Source: an uncultured Terriglobus sp. (lineage in GTDB: Bacteria; Acidobacteriota; Terriglobia; Terriglobales; Acidobacteriaceae). From it: a DNA stretch of 5,114 nucleotides. Under the pieces are notes generated by a model. That model was not told the origin of the DNA, ran no database searches, and saw only the letters and a list, made by a program, of their open reading frames with translations. Shown piece after piece: positions 1-5,114 of the stretch (within the stretch, counting starts at the first letter, position 1; every line of letters begins with the position of its first letter). The stretch spans positions 6,882-11,995 of the forward strand of contig CALMRM010000095.1 of assembly GCA_937871605.1 (NCBI GenBank). Reading direction: 5' to 3'. A program made the position numbers and the translations under genes.

Positions 1-35
1 ACGACATCACGCTGGTGCTGGCCCGCCGCGTCTAG
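1..35 (+). CDS. C-terminal end of a SpoIIE/RsbU-like PP2C-type protein phosphatase (partial)
   Basis: Only the last ten codons and the stop (TAG at 33-35) lie in the window; they read DDITLVLARRV. The DDITL(L/V)VL(R/A)R ending is the hallmark C-terminal strand of SpoIIE/RsbU-family PP2C serine/threonine phosphatases, where the first Asp of the pair helps bind the catalytic metal ions. Such enzymes usually dephosphorylate anti-sigma-factor antagonists or act as outputs of sensor proteins. Nothing can be said about the sensor or the N-terminal domains here. The call rests on one short motif in the correct frame directly before a stop codon, so the family is likely but not proven. The TAG lies inside CTAG (32-35), a palindrome that also supplies the stop of an open frame on the opposite strand. 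Confidence 0.6.
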   Translation, partial: DITLVLARRV

Positions 36-208
36 CCGCCTAGCAGCGAGGTTTGTGCCGGCGGGGCTGTCGGATCGGATGCCTGCTGCATGACGACCGT
101 GCTGGCCGGTGTTGCAAGGGCGATGTTCTCGTGCGCGAAGGCCAGCAGAACCTGCTTGCGAAGCGCACGCAGAATGTCGTCTTTCTGATTAGCGCGGACG
201 CATTTCAT
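32..208 (-). CDS. Possible small ORF or decayed C-terminal gene fragment, MscS-tail-like
   Basis: Reading leftward from an ATG at 206-208, this frame gives 58 residues starting MKCVRANQKDD and ending TSLLGG. The codons in this stretch are mostly G/C-ending (CTG, CGC, AAG, GTC, ATC), as in the neighbouring genes. The frame stays open upstream to about 337, but that part translates to a His/Cys/Arg-rich string that does not look like protein. The segment ILRALRKQVLLAFAHENIAL followed by a TP..TVVM motif recalls the end of MscS-family mechanosensitive channels, where a helix leads into a Gly-Ile-x-(I/F)-x-(F/Y)-P strand; the usual Gly is Asn here. There is no convincing ribosome binding site. 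It may therefore be a small protein, a remnant of a degraded channel gene, or chance. The channel link is inference only. Confidence 0.3.
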   Translation of the reverse strand: MKCVRANQKDDILRALRKQVLLAFAHENIALATPASTVVMQQASDPTAPPAQTSLLGG

Positions 209-354
209 GTGGTCGTTGTGCCTGCGCTGAAATAGCGGCTGCGGGTAAAAATGGCACGGTGCTTCCATCCTCATGATGTGGCATCGATGGTATCGTTGGC
301 ACACATCGCCAAGCCGCCGGTGGCATACCTGCGGCACACATGAGGGAGGAGACC
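36..354. other. Intergenic region without a confident gene
   Basis: This 319-bp stretch follows the phosphatase stop. Its left half contains the doubtful minus-strand frame ending at 32. Its right half (about 210-340) is less GC-rich and non-coding in appearance, and should hold the promoter for the small-protein pair. The best candidate is an extended -10-like TGGTATCGT at 288-296, about 58 bases before the start codon at 355, but I see no matching -35 at normal spacing, so I do not call it separately. No clear terminator for the phosphatase gene is visible. Confidence 0.5.
343..349 (+). promoter_or_regulatory. Strong ribosome binding site deciding the start of the first small exported protein
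   Basis: AGGGAGG lies five bases before the ATG at 355, with overlapping AGGAG at 347-351. This near-perfect Shine-Dalgarno sequence makes 355 the start rather than the in-frame ATG at 340, which sits upstream of it. Confidence 0.75.
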
Positions 355-702
355 ATGAGCGCTCTGTGGCGAAACCTGACCCTCGCTGCTGCGTTGCCGG
401 TGCTGATCACGTGCGCCGCTGCGCAGACTTCCCCTAGCAGTGGCAGCCTCGGCAATGCGCACACCTACGACCGGCCCGACTCGATTCTGGGCGGCTCTGA
501 ACCAAGCCTGTCACACCGGCAATTTGTGAACAGGCGACAGGACGCGCACAACCGCATGGTGGATAACGCCACCAAGCTGCTGGCGCTCACCCGCGAACTA
601 CAGGAAAGCGTTCGCCTGCACGAACCAACTGCAGGAGATGCGCGGTCGCTGGATGACATTGCAAAGCTCGCGCGCGCGGTGCGCGACGGGATGCGGCAGT
701 GA
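355..702 (+). CDS. Small exported protein with C-terminal helical region (115 aa), first of a paralogous pair
   Basis: I do not recognise a named family. The start at 355 is preceded by a strong Shine-Dalgarno sequence. Residues 1-23 form a typical signal peptide: a short basic n-region (MSALWRN), a hydrophobic core (LTLAAALPVLITCAAA) and a likely signal-peptidase-I site after Ala-Ala-Ala before Gln-24. Cys-20 is preceded by Thr, which makes a lipoprotein signal unlikely. Residues 24-60 are polar and probably flexible. Residues about 64-114 are predicted helical, with the pattern KLLALTRELQ (74-83) and IAKLARAVR (102-110). The same two blocks occur in the next gene, suggesting a shared helical fold. 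The product probably acts in the periplasm or outside the cell, in an unknown role. The stop TGA (700-702) overlaps the next start (ATG at 702), so the two are probably co-transcribed and translationally coupled. Confidence 0.75.
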   Translation: MSALWRNLTLAAALPVLITCAAAQTSPSSGSLGNAHTYDRPDSILGGSEPSLSHRQFVNRRQDAHNRMVDNATKLLALTRELQESVRLHEPTAGDARSLDDIAKLARAVRDGMRQ

Positions 703-1025
703 TGGCAAGGCTCATGCGTTCGCGTCCTGGGGACATTGCGTGCTTGCTGCTGTTCCTCGCAGTACAGGTGTGTTGCACCTCCCTGTTGCCGGGGCAGACG
801 CCTGCACAGCCTGGCAAACCCGCTCCGCAACACGAAGCCGTTGTGCCATCTGCCGAGGAGAAGCGCAAGGCGCTGGAGGCGGATACGGAGCGGCTGGTGA
901 AGTTGGCAGAACAGCTGAAGACCGACCTGGAACATACGCGCCAGGACGAGCTTTCCATGAAGGTGCTGCGCGAGGCGGAGGAGATCGATCGCCTTGCCCG
1001 GTCGACGCGAACCCGCGTTCACTAG
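702..1025 (+). CDS. Small exported helical protein (107 aa), second of a paralogous pair
   Basis: It starts at ATG 702, sharing one base with the upstream TGA (TGATG), a common arrangement for coupled translation. GTG at 699 and ATG at 714 are alternative starts; no strong ribosome binding site separates them. The N-terminus carries a basic segment (MARLMRSRPG) and a hydrophobic stretch at 12-26 (IACLLLFLAVQVCCT), fitting a signal peptide or N-terminal anchor. The two Cys at 24-25 lack a lipobox. Residues 27-50 are Pro/Gln/Ala-rich and probably disordered. Residues 51-106 are highly charged and helical, with RLVKLAEQLK (64-73), an ELSMKVLREAEEI stretch (83-95) and DRLARSTR (96-103). This resembles the C-terminal half of the preceding protein and recalls small conserved acidobacterial exported proteins with an LS..V..KA.EIEKLA-type ending; that comparison is from memory. 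Function is unknown. Its stop is 22 bp from the end of the convergent peptidase gene. Confidence 0.75.
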   Translation: MARLMRSRPGDIACLLLFLAVQVCCTSLLPGQTPAQPGKPAPQHEAVVPSAEEKRKALEADTERLVKLAEQLKTDLEHTRQDELSMKVLREAEEIDRLARSTRTRVH

Positions 1026-1047
1026 AGGCCACTTTGCAAAAGGGACG

Positions 1048-2631
1048 CTACTGTGGCTGGAATGCCAAGGCTGCTGAGGCGTTCACGACGCCATAGGGCA
1101 TGGTGGCCGCAGACACTGCAGACGAGCGTAGGGCCGCCAACACCGTTGCTGCACTCCAGTCCGGGTGGGCGGCCCGCACGAGGGCAGCTACACCCGCCAC
1201 CAAGGGAGCCGCAGCGCTCGTCCCAATGGCCTGCAGGTACTGTGTGTGGCCCATGTTGAAGCAGCCGTAGGAGTGTGTTGCGTCCGGCATGCCGTCCGCC
1301 GTGTTTGGCAGCCCGGACGAGCAGGCACCGCGCACCCAACCGGAAACGCCAGTGTCGCTGCTGCCCATGGGGTAGCTGCCGCCCGGTGCGGCCACCGCGT
1401 TCAGGCCAGTGCCATAGTTGCTGTAGTAGGGCACCGTCACTGTGCCCGCCGCGCAGGTGCCGCCCTCCATCAGGTTTTCGACGCAGGCTGGGTTCGTCGA
1501 GGCAACGACCGGGAGCACGTCGCGGGATTGGGCAGGCACAGAGAGGTAGCGCGGGCCGGACAGATCGAACGCATCGTTACCCACTGCTGCCACCAGCACC
1601 GCACCAGCTTGGGTTGCCGCATGCGTCACACGGTCAAAGCTTGCCTTCACGCCAGCCGAGTCTCCGCTGTAGAGGTCCAGCGTCACACTCATCGACAACA
1701 CAATGACGTCCGCGTGCTGTGCAATGGCGTCATTGATGCCCTGCAGCACCCACGACAGCATCCCTGAGGCTTGGCCCGCCGCACACTGGACGGCCACTGT
1801 GCTTCCTGAGCCGGGCAGGCGCTGTAACACCTTGATGTTGAGCAGGGAAGCCATGGGCGCCACTCCCACAACGCGGCCCGTGCCGTTGCCCGCCGCAGCC
1901 GCGGCCAGCGAGGCAACCCAGGTCCCGTGCCCACTCTGGTCCTGTGGTGAACCGTCGTCGCACGCGCTGGGTTGCTGCTGCTGGTTCACCTCGGACACAT
2001 TGAAGACAAGGTTGGGCGCGATGTCCGGGTGCGTGCTGTCCACACCGCTGTCCAGCACGGCAATGCGCACGCCCAGGCCGGTCGAGGTGCTCCATGGGCC
2101 TGCGGCAACGCTGTCCGCAACGCCGCCGCCGTACCCGCCGACTGCCTGGACCGCCCATCCCTGGGGCGAGCCGGTGTAGTACGAGTCCGCGGTGTCCGGC
2201 GCAATCACCAGCCGGGGTACGTTCGACCGCACTGTGACCTTGTCCTCCGCCACAACCCCGGCCAGTGCTGCTGGGCGTATCAGGAGCGTGGTAGCTGCGA
2301 TCGGCCGGTCGCGAAACACATAGGCCACCTCTGGATCGGCGCGCAGCGCAGCCTCCGTGTCTGCCGAAGCAGACACAACGGCAATGCCATTGTGTTCCTG
2401 CTCTGCCAGCACGGCTCCGCCTGCCTGCTGCGCGCGCACCGCAAGTGTGTGGACCGCAGTTCCCTCGCGGGGGAGTACCAGGACGCGATGCAAGGGAGCA
2501 CTTGTGTCGCCTTGCACGGCCACTTGCCCCGCAGCACTGCGGACACAGCCGCTGAGCAGCGTCGCGTGGCACAGGAGCGTGCCCAGAAGCTGTCCCATGT
2601 ACTTTGCACTGCAGCGTTTGACTCGGGGCAT
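1048..2631 (-). CDS. S8 family (subtilisin-like) serine peptidase, predicted lipoprotein (527 aa)
   Basis: This is a secreted endopeptidase of the subtilase superfamily. In 527-residue numbering, residues 1-28 form a signal peptide with n-region MPRVKRCSAK and a perfect lipobox Leu-Ser-Gly-Cys ending at Cys-29, so the mature protein is predicted to be lipid-anchored. Residues about 48-112 resemble an inhibitor-I9-type propeptide, including the ALRADPEVAYVFRD pattern at 95-108. The peptidase domain spans about 186-525: Asp-194 in AVLDSGVDSTHPD, His-235 in SGHGTWVA, oxyanion Asn-352 in AAVGND and nucleophile Ser-472 in IGTSAAAPLVAG. All catalytic residues are present, so it should be active. 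Six Cys in the catalytic domain (224, 283, 383, 393, 437, 457) could form disulfides. The start at 2631 has TGAGG on the minus strand four bases upstream (2636-2640). An alternative start at residue 12 would keep the lipobox but has no ribosome binding site. The substrate is unknown. It is transcribed alone, convergent to the small-protein pair and divergent from E1. Confidence 0.93.
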   Translation of the reverse strand: MPRVKRCSAKYMGQLLGTLLCHATLLSGCVRSAAGQVAVQGDTSAPLHRVLVLPREGTAVHTLAVRAQQAGGAVLAEQEHNGIAVVSASADTEAALRADPEVAYVFRDRPIAATTLLIRPAALAGVVAEDKVTVRSNVPRLVIAPDTADSYYTGSPQGWAVQAVGGYGGGVADSVAAGPWSTSTGLGVRIAVLDSGVDSTHPDIAPNLVFNVSEVNQQQQPSACDDGSPQDQSGHGTWVASLAAAAAGNGTGRVVGVAPMASLLNIKVLQRLPGSGSTVAVQCAAGQASGMLSWVLQGINDAIAQHADVIVLSMSVTLDLYSGDSAGVKASFDRVTHAATQAGAVLVAAVGNDAFDLSGPRYLSVPAQSRDVLPVVASTNPACVENLMEGGTCAAGTVTVPYYSNYGTGLNAVAAPGGSYPMGSSDTGVSGWVRGACSSGLPNTADGMPDATHSYGCFNMGHTQYLQAIGTSAAAPLVAGVAALVRAAHPDWSAATVLAALRSSAVSAATMPYGVVNASAALAFQPQ

Positions 2632-2827
2632 ACTGCCTCACCACGCTCTCCGTTACAATCTGGTCGCGAACGGGCGGGGAGCTGGTTGGCTTGGCCTGTA
2701 TCGCGACACTGGCCTCATCGGCAGCATGGTGTAACGCTTGAGCGGGGTCCAGGCCGGTCGCTTTACAATCAGCAGGGAAGTGGCACAGCCGACCACGCAA
2801 CGCGGTACATGGAGCAGGGCACGACGG
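2632..2827. promoter_or_regulatory. Divergent intergenic region between the peptidase and E1 genes
   Basis: This 196-bp region must contain promoters for both divergent genes. TTACAATC occurs twice on the + strand (2653-2660 and 2763-2770), 110 bp apart; TACAAT within each copy is a good -10 match. The palindrome TCGCGA also occurs twice (2665-2670 and 2701-2706), and CGTTACA (2651-2657) recurs inverted as TGTAACG (2730-2736). These could be operator half-sites or chance. For the minus-strand peptidase gene I see no clear -35/-10 pair. Confidence 0.4.
2738..2769 (+). promoter_or_regulatory. Candidate sigma-70-type promoter for the E1 gene
   Basis: TTGAGC (2738-2743) and TACAAT (2764-2769) resemble -35 and -10 boxes. 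The 20-bp spacer is longer than the usual 16-18, so the -35 assignment is weak. Transcription would begin near 2776, leaving a leader of roughly 50 bases before the ATG at 2828. If correct, the promoter overlaps the open frame upstream of that ATG, which argues against a start at TTG 2738. Confidence 0.3.
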
Positions 2828-4999
2828 ATGACAGCAGGCGTGAGCACGGCACAACAGAACACAGCCGACAGCACCGGTCCGCTCACGCACCATGAACTCA
2901 TCCGGTTCTACCGGCTCATGTACCTGTCGCGGAAGACGGACGACCGCGAAATCCTGCTGAAGCGGCAGCAAAAAATCTTCTTCCAAATCTCCTGTGCCGG
3001 GCATGAGGCGCTACTGGTGGCCGCGGGCATGGCCATGCGGCCCGGCTACGACTGGTTCTTCCCGTACTATCGTGACCGCGCGCTCGCCCTGGCGCTGGGA
3101 CAAACCGTCACGGACCAATTGCTGCAGGCCGTGGGTGCGGATGACCCTGGCAGTGGCGGCCGCCAAATGCCCTCGCACTGGACCAGCAAGCCGCTGCACC
3201 TGGTGTCGCCCTCGTCCGCTACCGCGACGCAGCTGCTGCACGCCGTGGGCTGTGCCGAGGCTGGCCGCTACTTTGCCCAGCGCCCTCAAGCTGCCACGGG
3301 CAGCTACGGTGAGGGGGACTACCGCCGCTTCAAGGACGTGAGTTTTCAGCCGGATGAGGTCGTGTACACCTCGCTGGGCGAGGGGTCCACCAGCCAGGGC
3401 GAGTTCTGGGAGGCGCTCAACACCGCTTCCAACAGCAAGCTGCCGGTGATCTTCGTGGTGGAGGACAATGGCTACGCCATCTCCACGCCAGTTGAGACCA
3501 ACACGCCGGGTGGCAACATCTCGCGGCTGGTGGCAAACTTCCCCAACTTCTTCTTCGCGGAGGTCGATGGCACTGACGCGCTGGCCAGCTACGCCGTTAT
3601 GCAGCAGGCAGTGGCGTGGTGCCGCGCGGGCAACGGTCCGGCGCTGGTGCACGGCCACGTGATCCGCCCGTACTCGCACGCGCTCAGCGATGACGAGCGC
3701 TGGTATCGCCACGCCTCTGAGCTGGAAGCCGACGCGCTGCGCGATCCCATCGCGCGCATGGGCGTACTCCTGCTGCAGCAGGGAGTGCTGACAGAGGCTG
3801 AACTGGACGCCATGCATCGGGACATAAAGCAGGAGGTGCGCGACGCTGCCGATACCGCGCTGGCCGCGCCACTGCCCAGGGTTGAGGACATCGAGCGGCA
3901 TGTCTATTCCGAGGACCTGCAGCCCACCACCGCGGTCTTCCGCACAGAGCCACAGCCGCGGGACAAAGCCGAGCACACCATCGCCGACAGCATCAACCAG
4001 ACCCTGCGCGAGGAGATGCGACGCGACGAGCGCATTGTCATCTTTGGCGAGGACGTGGCGGATGCCTCCCGCGACGAGCACCTGCGCTCGGGCGCGGTTA
4101 AAGGCAAGGGTGGCGTCTTCAAGATTACCTCTGGCCTGCAGCTGGAGTTCGGCTCGGACCGCGTCTTCAACTCACCACTGGCCGAGGCCAACATCACGGG
4201 CCGTGCCGTCGGCATGGCCGTGCGCGGTCTTAAGCCTGTGGTGGAGATTCAGTTCTTCGACTACATCTGGCCCGCGATGCACCAGATGCGCAATGAACTG
4301 TCGAACATCCGCTGGCGCTCCAACGGCAACCACACCGCGCCGCTGGTGATGCGTGTGCCAATTGGTGGCTACCTGACGGGCGGATCCATCTACCACTCGC
4401 AATCCGGCGAAAGCATCTTCACGCATACGCCGGGCGTTCGCGTCGTCATGCCGTCGAATGCGCAGGATGCAGCAGGCCTGTTGCGCACCGCCATCCGCTG
4501 CGACGATCCGGTGCTCTTCCTGGAGCACAAGCGCCTTTACCGCGAGAGCTACGGCCGCGCACCGTACCCCGGCCCGGAGTATGCCATTCCGTTTGGCAAG
4601 GCTACGATCGCCCGCCCTGGTGGAGACCTTACGCTCGTCACCTATGGGGCGGTAGGGCCGCGCGCGCTGCAGGCCGCGCAACGCCTGGCCCGCGAGACGG
4701 GCGTTGAGGCCGAAGTCATCGACCTGCGCAGCCTGTCACCCTACGACTTCGAAGCCGTCGCGGCAAGTGTGCGCAAGACGAGCCGTGTCATCGTCGCGCA
4801 CGAGGACATGCGCAGCTGGGGTTTTGGTGCAGAGCTGGCGGCGCGCATTGCAGACGAGCTCTTCCACGATCTGGATGCTCCCGTGCGCCGCGTAGGGGCC
4901 CGCGACACCTTTGTCGCGTACCAGCCCATCCTGGAAGACGCCATTCTGCCGCAGCCGGACGACCTCTTCCAAGCTATGGCAGACCTGGCCGCCTTCTAG
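2828..4999 (+). CDS. 2-oxoacid dehydrogenase E1 component, fused alpha and beta subunits (723 aa)
   Basis: A thiamine-diphosphate enzyme that decarboxylates a 2-oxoacid and passes the acyl group to the lipoyl domain of an E2 partner. Residues about 20-345 are the alpha half: GHEALL (58-63), FPYYRDRALALALG (78-91), the TPP/Mg motif from GEGSTSQGE (184-192) to DNGYAIS (213-219), and RPYSHALSDDERWYR (280-294) with DPIARM (306-311). Residues about 380-723 are the beta half: IFGEDVAD (405-412), NSPLAEANITG (448-458) with the conserved Glu-453, EIQFFDYIWPAMHQ (473-486), His-523 and His-533, PSNAQDAAGLL (542-552) and LFLEHKRLYR (563-572). GEG rather than GDG and the DNGYAIST ending favour a branched-chain 2-oxoacid enzyme over pyruvate dehydrogenase, without proving it. 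ATG 2828 has AGGG eight bases upstream (2816-2819); the frame remains open to TTG 2738, but those 30 residues do not resemble E1. E2 and E3 genes are not in the window. Confidence 0.93.
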   Translation: MTAGVSTAQQNTADSTGPLTHHELIRFYRLMYLSRKTDDREILLKRQQKIFFQISCAGHEALLVAAGMAMRPGYDWFFPYYRDRALALALGQTVTDQLLQAVGADDPGSGGRQMPSHWTSKPLHLVSPSSATATQLLHAVGCAEAGRYFAQRPQAATGSYGEGDYRRFKDVSFQPDEVVYTSLGEGSTSQGEFWEALNTASNSKLPVIFVVEDNGYAISTPVETNTPGGNISRLVANFPNFFFAEVDGTDALASYAVMQQAVAWCRAGNGPALVHGHVIRPYSHALSDDERWYRHASELEADALRDPIARMGVLLLQQGVLTEAELDAMHRDIKQEVRDAADTALAAPLPRVEDIERHVYSEDLQPTTAVFRTEPQPRDKAEHTIADSINQTLREEMRRDERIVIFGEDVADASRDEHLRSGAVKGKGGVFKITSGLQLEFGSDRVFNSPLAEANITGRAVGMAVRGLKPVVEIQFFDYIWPAMHQMRNELSNIRWRSNGNHTAPLVMRVPIGGYLTGGSIYHSQSGESIFTHTPGVRVVMPSNAQDAAGLLRTAIRCDDPVLFLEHKRLYRESYGRAPYPGPEYAIPFGKATIARPGGDLTLVTYGAVGPRALQAAQRLARETGVEAEVIDLRSLSPYDFEAVAASVRKTSRVIVAHEDMRSWGFGAELAARIADELFHDLDAPVRRVGARDTFVAYQPILEDAILPQPDDLFQAMADLAAF

Positions 5000-5114
5000 C
5001 CCTACCGGTAAGCCTCCCTGATAAAAAGTTCAGGGCGTAGCGCAACACGCTGTCCTGCGCGGGGGTTCATCCTAGTGCAGGCGGGCGGCTGTACCTGCGA
5101 GGTGCCTATGCGTG
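5000..5114. other. Region downstream of E1, possibly the start of another gene
   Basis: No complete gene is visible. At the very edge, ATG 5108-5110 is preceded by GAGG (5099-5102) at a five-base gap, so a + strand gene may begin here, but only two codons are present. On the minus strand one frame is open from the window edge to a stop at 5002-5004 (about 36 codons); it shows no recognisable motif and may be chance. Confidence 0.3.
5016..5035 (+). terminator. Short inverted repeat after E1, possible weak terminator
   Basis: CCCTGA (5016-5021) and TCAGGG (5030-5035) form a perfect 6-bp stem with the eight-base loop TAAAAAGT, 17 bases after the E1 stop. There is no run of T after the stem on either strand, so an intrinsic terminator is uncertain; it could instead be a transcript-stabilising hairpin or chance. 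Confidence 0.3.

Noticed and set aside
465..1022. A 185-codon minus-strand open frame opposite the small-protein pair
   Set aside because: The + strand genes have signal peptides, a strong ribosome binding site and a coupled start; the antisense translation is Arg/Ser/Cys-rich and lacks plausible structure.
1028..1057. Possible terminator stem GCCAC/GTGGC between the convergent genes
   Set aside because: Only five base pairs with a 20-base loop, no T run, and one arm lies within the peptidase coding region.
2738..2827. N-terminal extension of E1 to the TTG at 2738
   Set aside because: The 30 extra residues have no resemblance to E1 proteins, TTG is a rare start, and the ATG at 2828 has a better-placed ribosome binding site; the extension also overlaps a candidate promoter.
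1972..2895. A 307-codon + strand open frame antisense to the peptidase and running into the intergenic region
   Set aside because: The minus-strand frame encodes clear subtilase motifs throughout this span; the + frame is His/Arg/Cys-rich and motif-free.
1730..3004. A 424-codon open frame on the minus strand overlapping the peptidase and the E1 start
   Set aside because: It lies in another frame of the well-supported S8 peptidase and E1 genes, and its translation is Arg/Pro/Cys-rich without any domain motif; long shadow frames are common in GC-rich DNA.
3011..4081. A 356-codon open frame antisense to E1
   Set aside because: It is antisense to the conserved E1 alpha and early beta motifs and shows no family resemblance of its own.

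Overview
The window is GC-rich, densely coded bacterial DNA. Its fused 2-oxoacid dehydrogenase E1 (alpha and beta halves in one chain), its pair of small secreted helical proteins and its SpoIIE-type phosphatase tail together suggest an acidobacterium of the Terriglobia type. That assignment is an inference from gene style. No rRNA, tRNA or other decisive marker is present.

Layout. Bases 1-35 are the last codons of a + strand gene ending in the motif DDITLVLARR, typical of the C-terminus of SpoIIE/RsbU-like PP2C phosphatases. Bases 36-354 hold no confident gene. A minus-strand frame ending at base 32 shares the palindromic CTAG stop with the phosphatase gene and looks like coding sequence in its last 58 codons, perhaps the tail of an MscS-like channel gene. 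Bases 355-1025 carry two overlapping + strand genes for small exported proteins (115 and 107 residues) whose C-terminal helical halves resemble each other. Bases 1048-2631 on the minus strand encode a complete S8 (subtilisin-type) serine peptidase with a lipoprotein signal, an I9-like propeptide and an intact catalytic Asp/His/Ser set. Bases 2632-2827 are the divergent intergenic region. Bases 2828-4999 encode the 723-residue E1 alpha-beta fusion. Bases 5000-5114 hold a short inverted repeat and perhaps the first codons of another gene.

How the genes relate. Only the two small exported proteins look like an operon. The peptidase gene converges on that pair with a 22-bp gap and diverges from the E1 gene, so it is a separate unit. 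The E1 enzyme is cytoplasmic central metabolism (oxidative decarboxylation of branched-chain 2-oxoacids or pyruvate); its E2 and E3 partners are not in the window. I see no CRISPR array, insertion sequence, phage gene or defence system, and no evidence for an undescribed multi-gene system. The most unusual items are the paralogous small-protein pair, the possible minus-strand gene remnant at 32-208 and the insertion before the thiamine-binding motif of E1.
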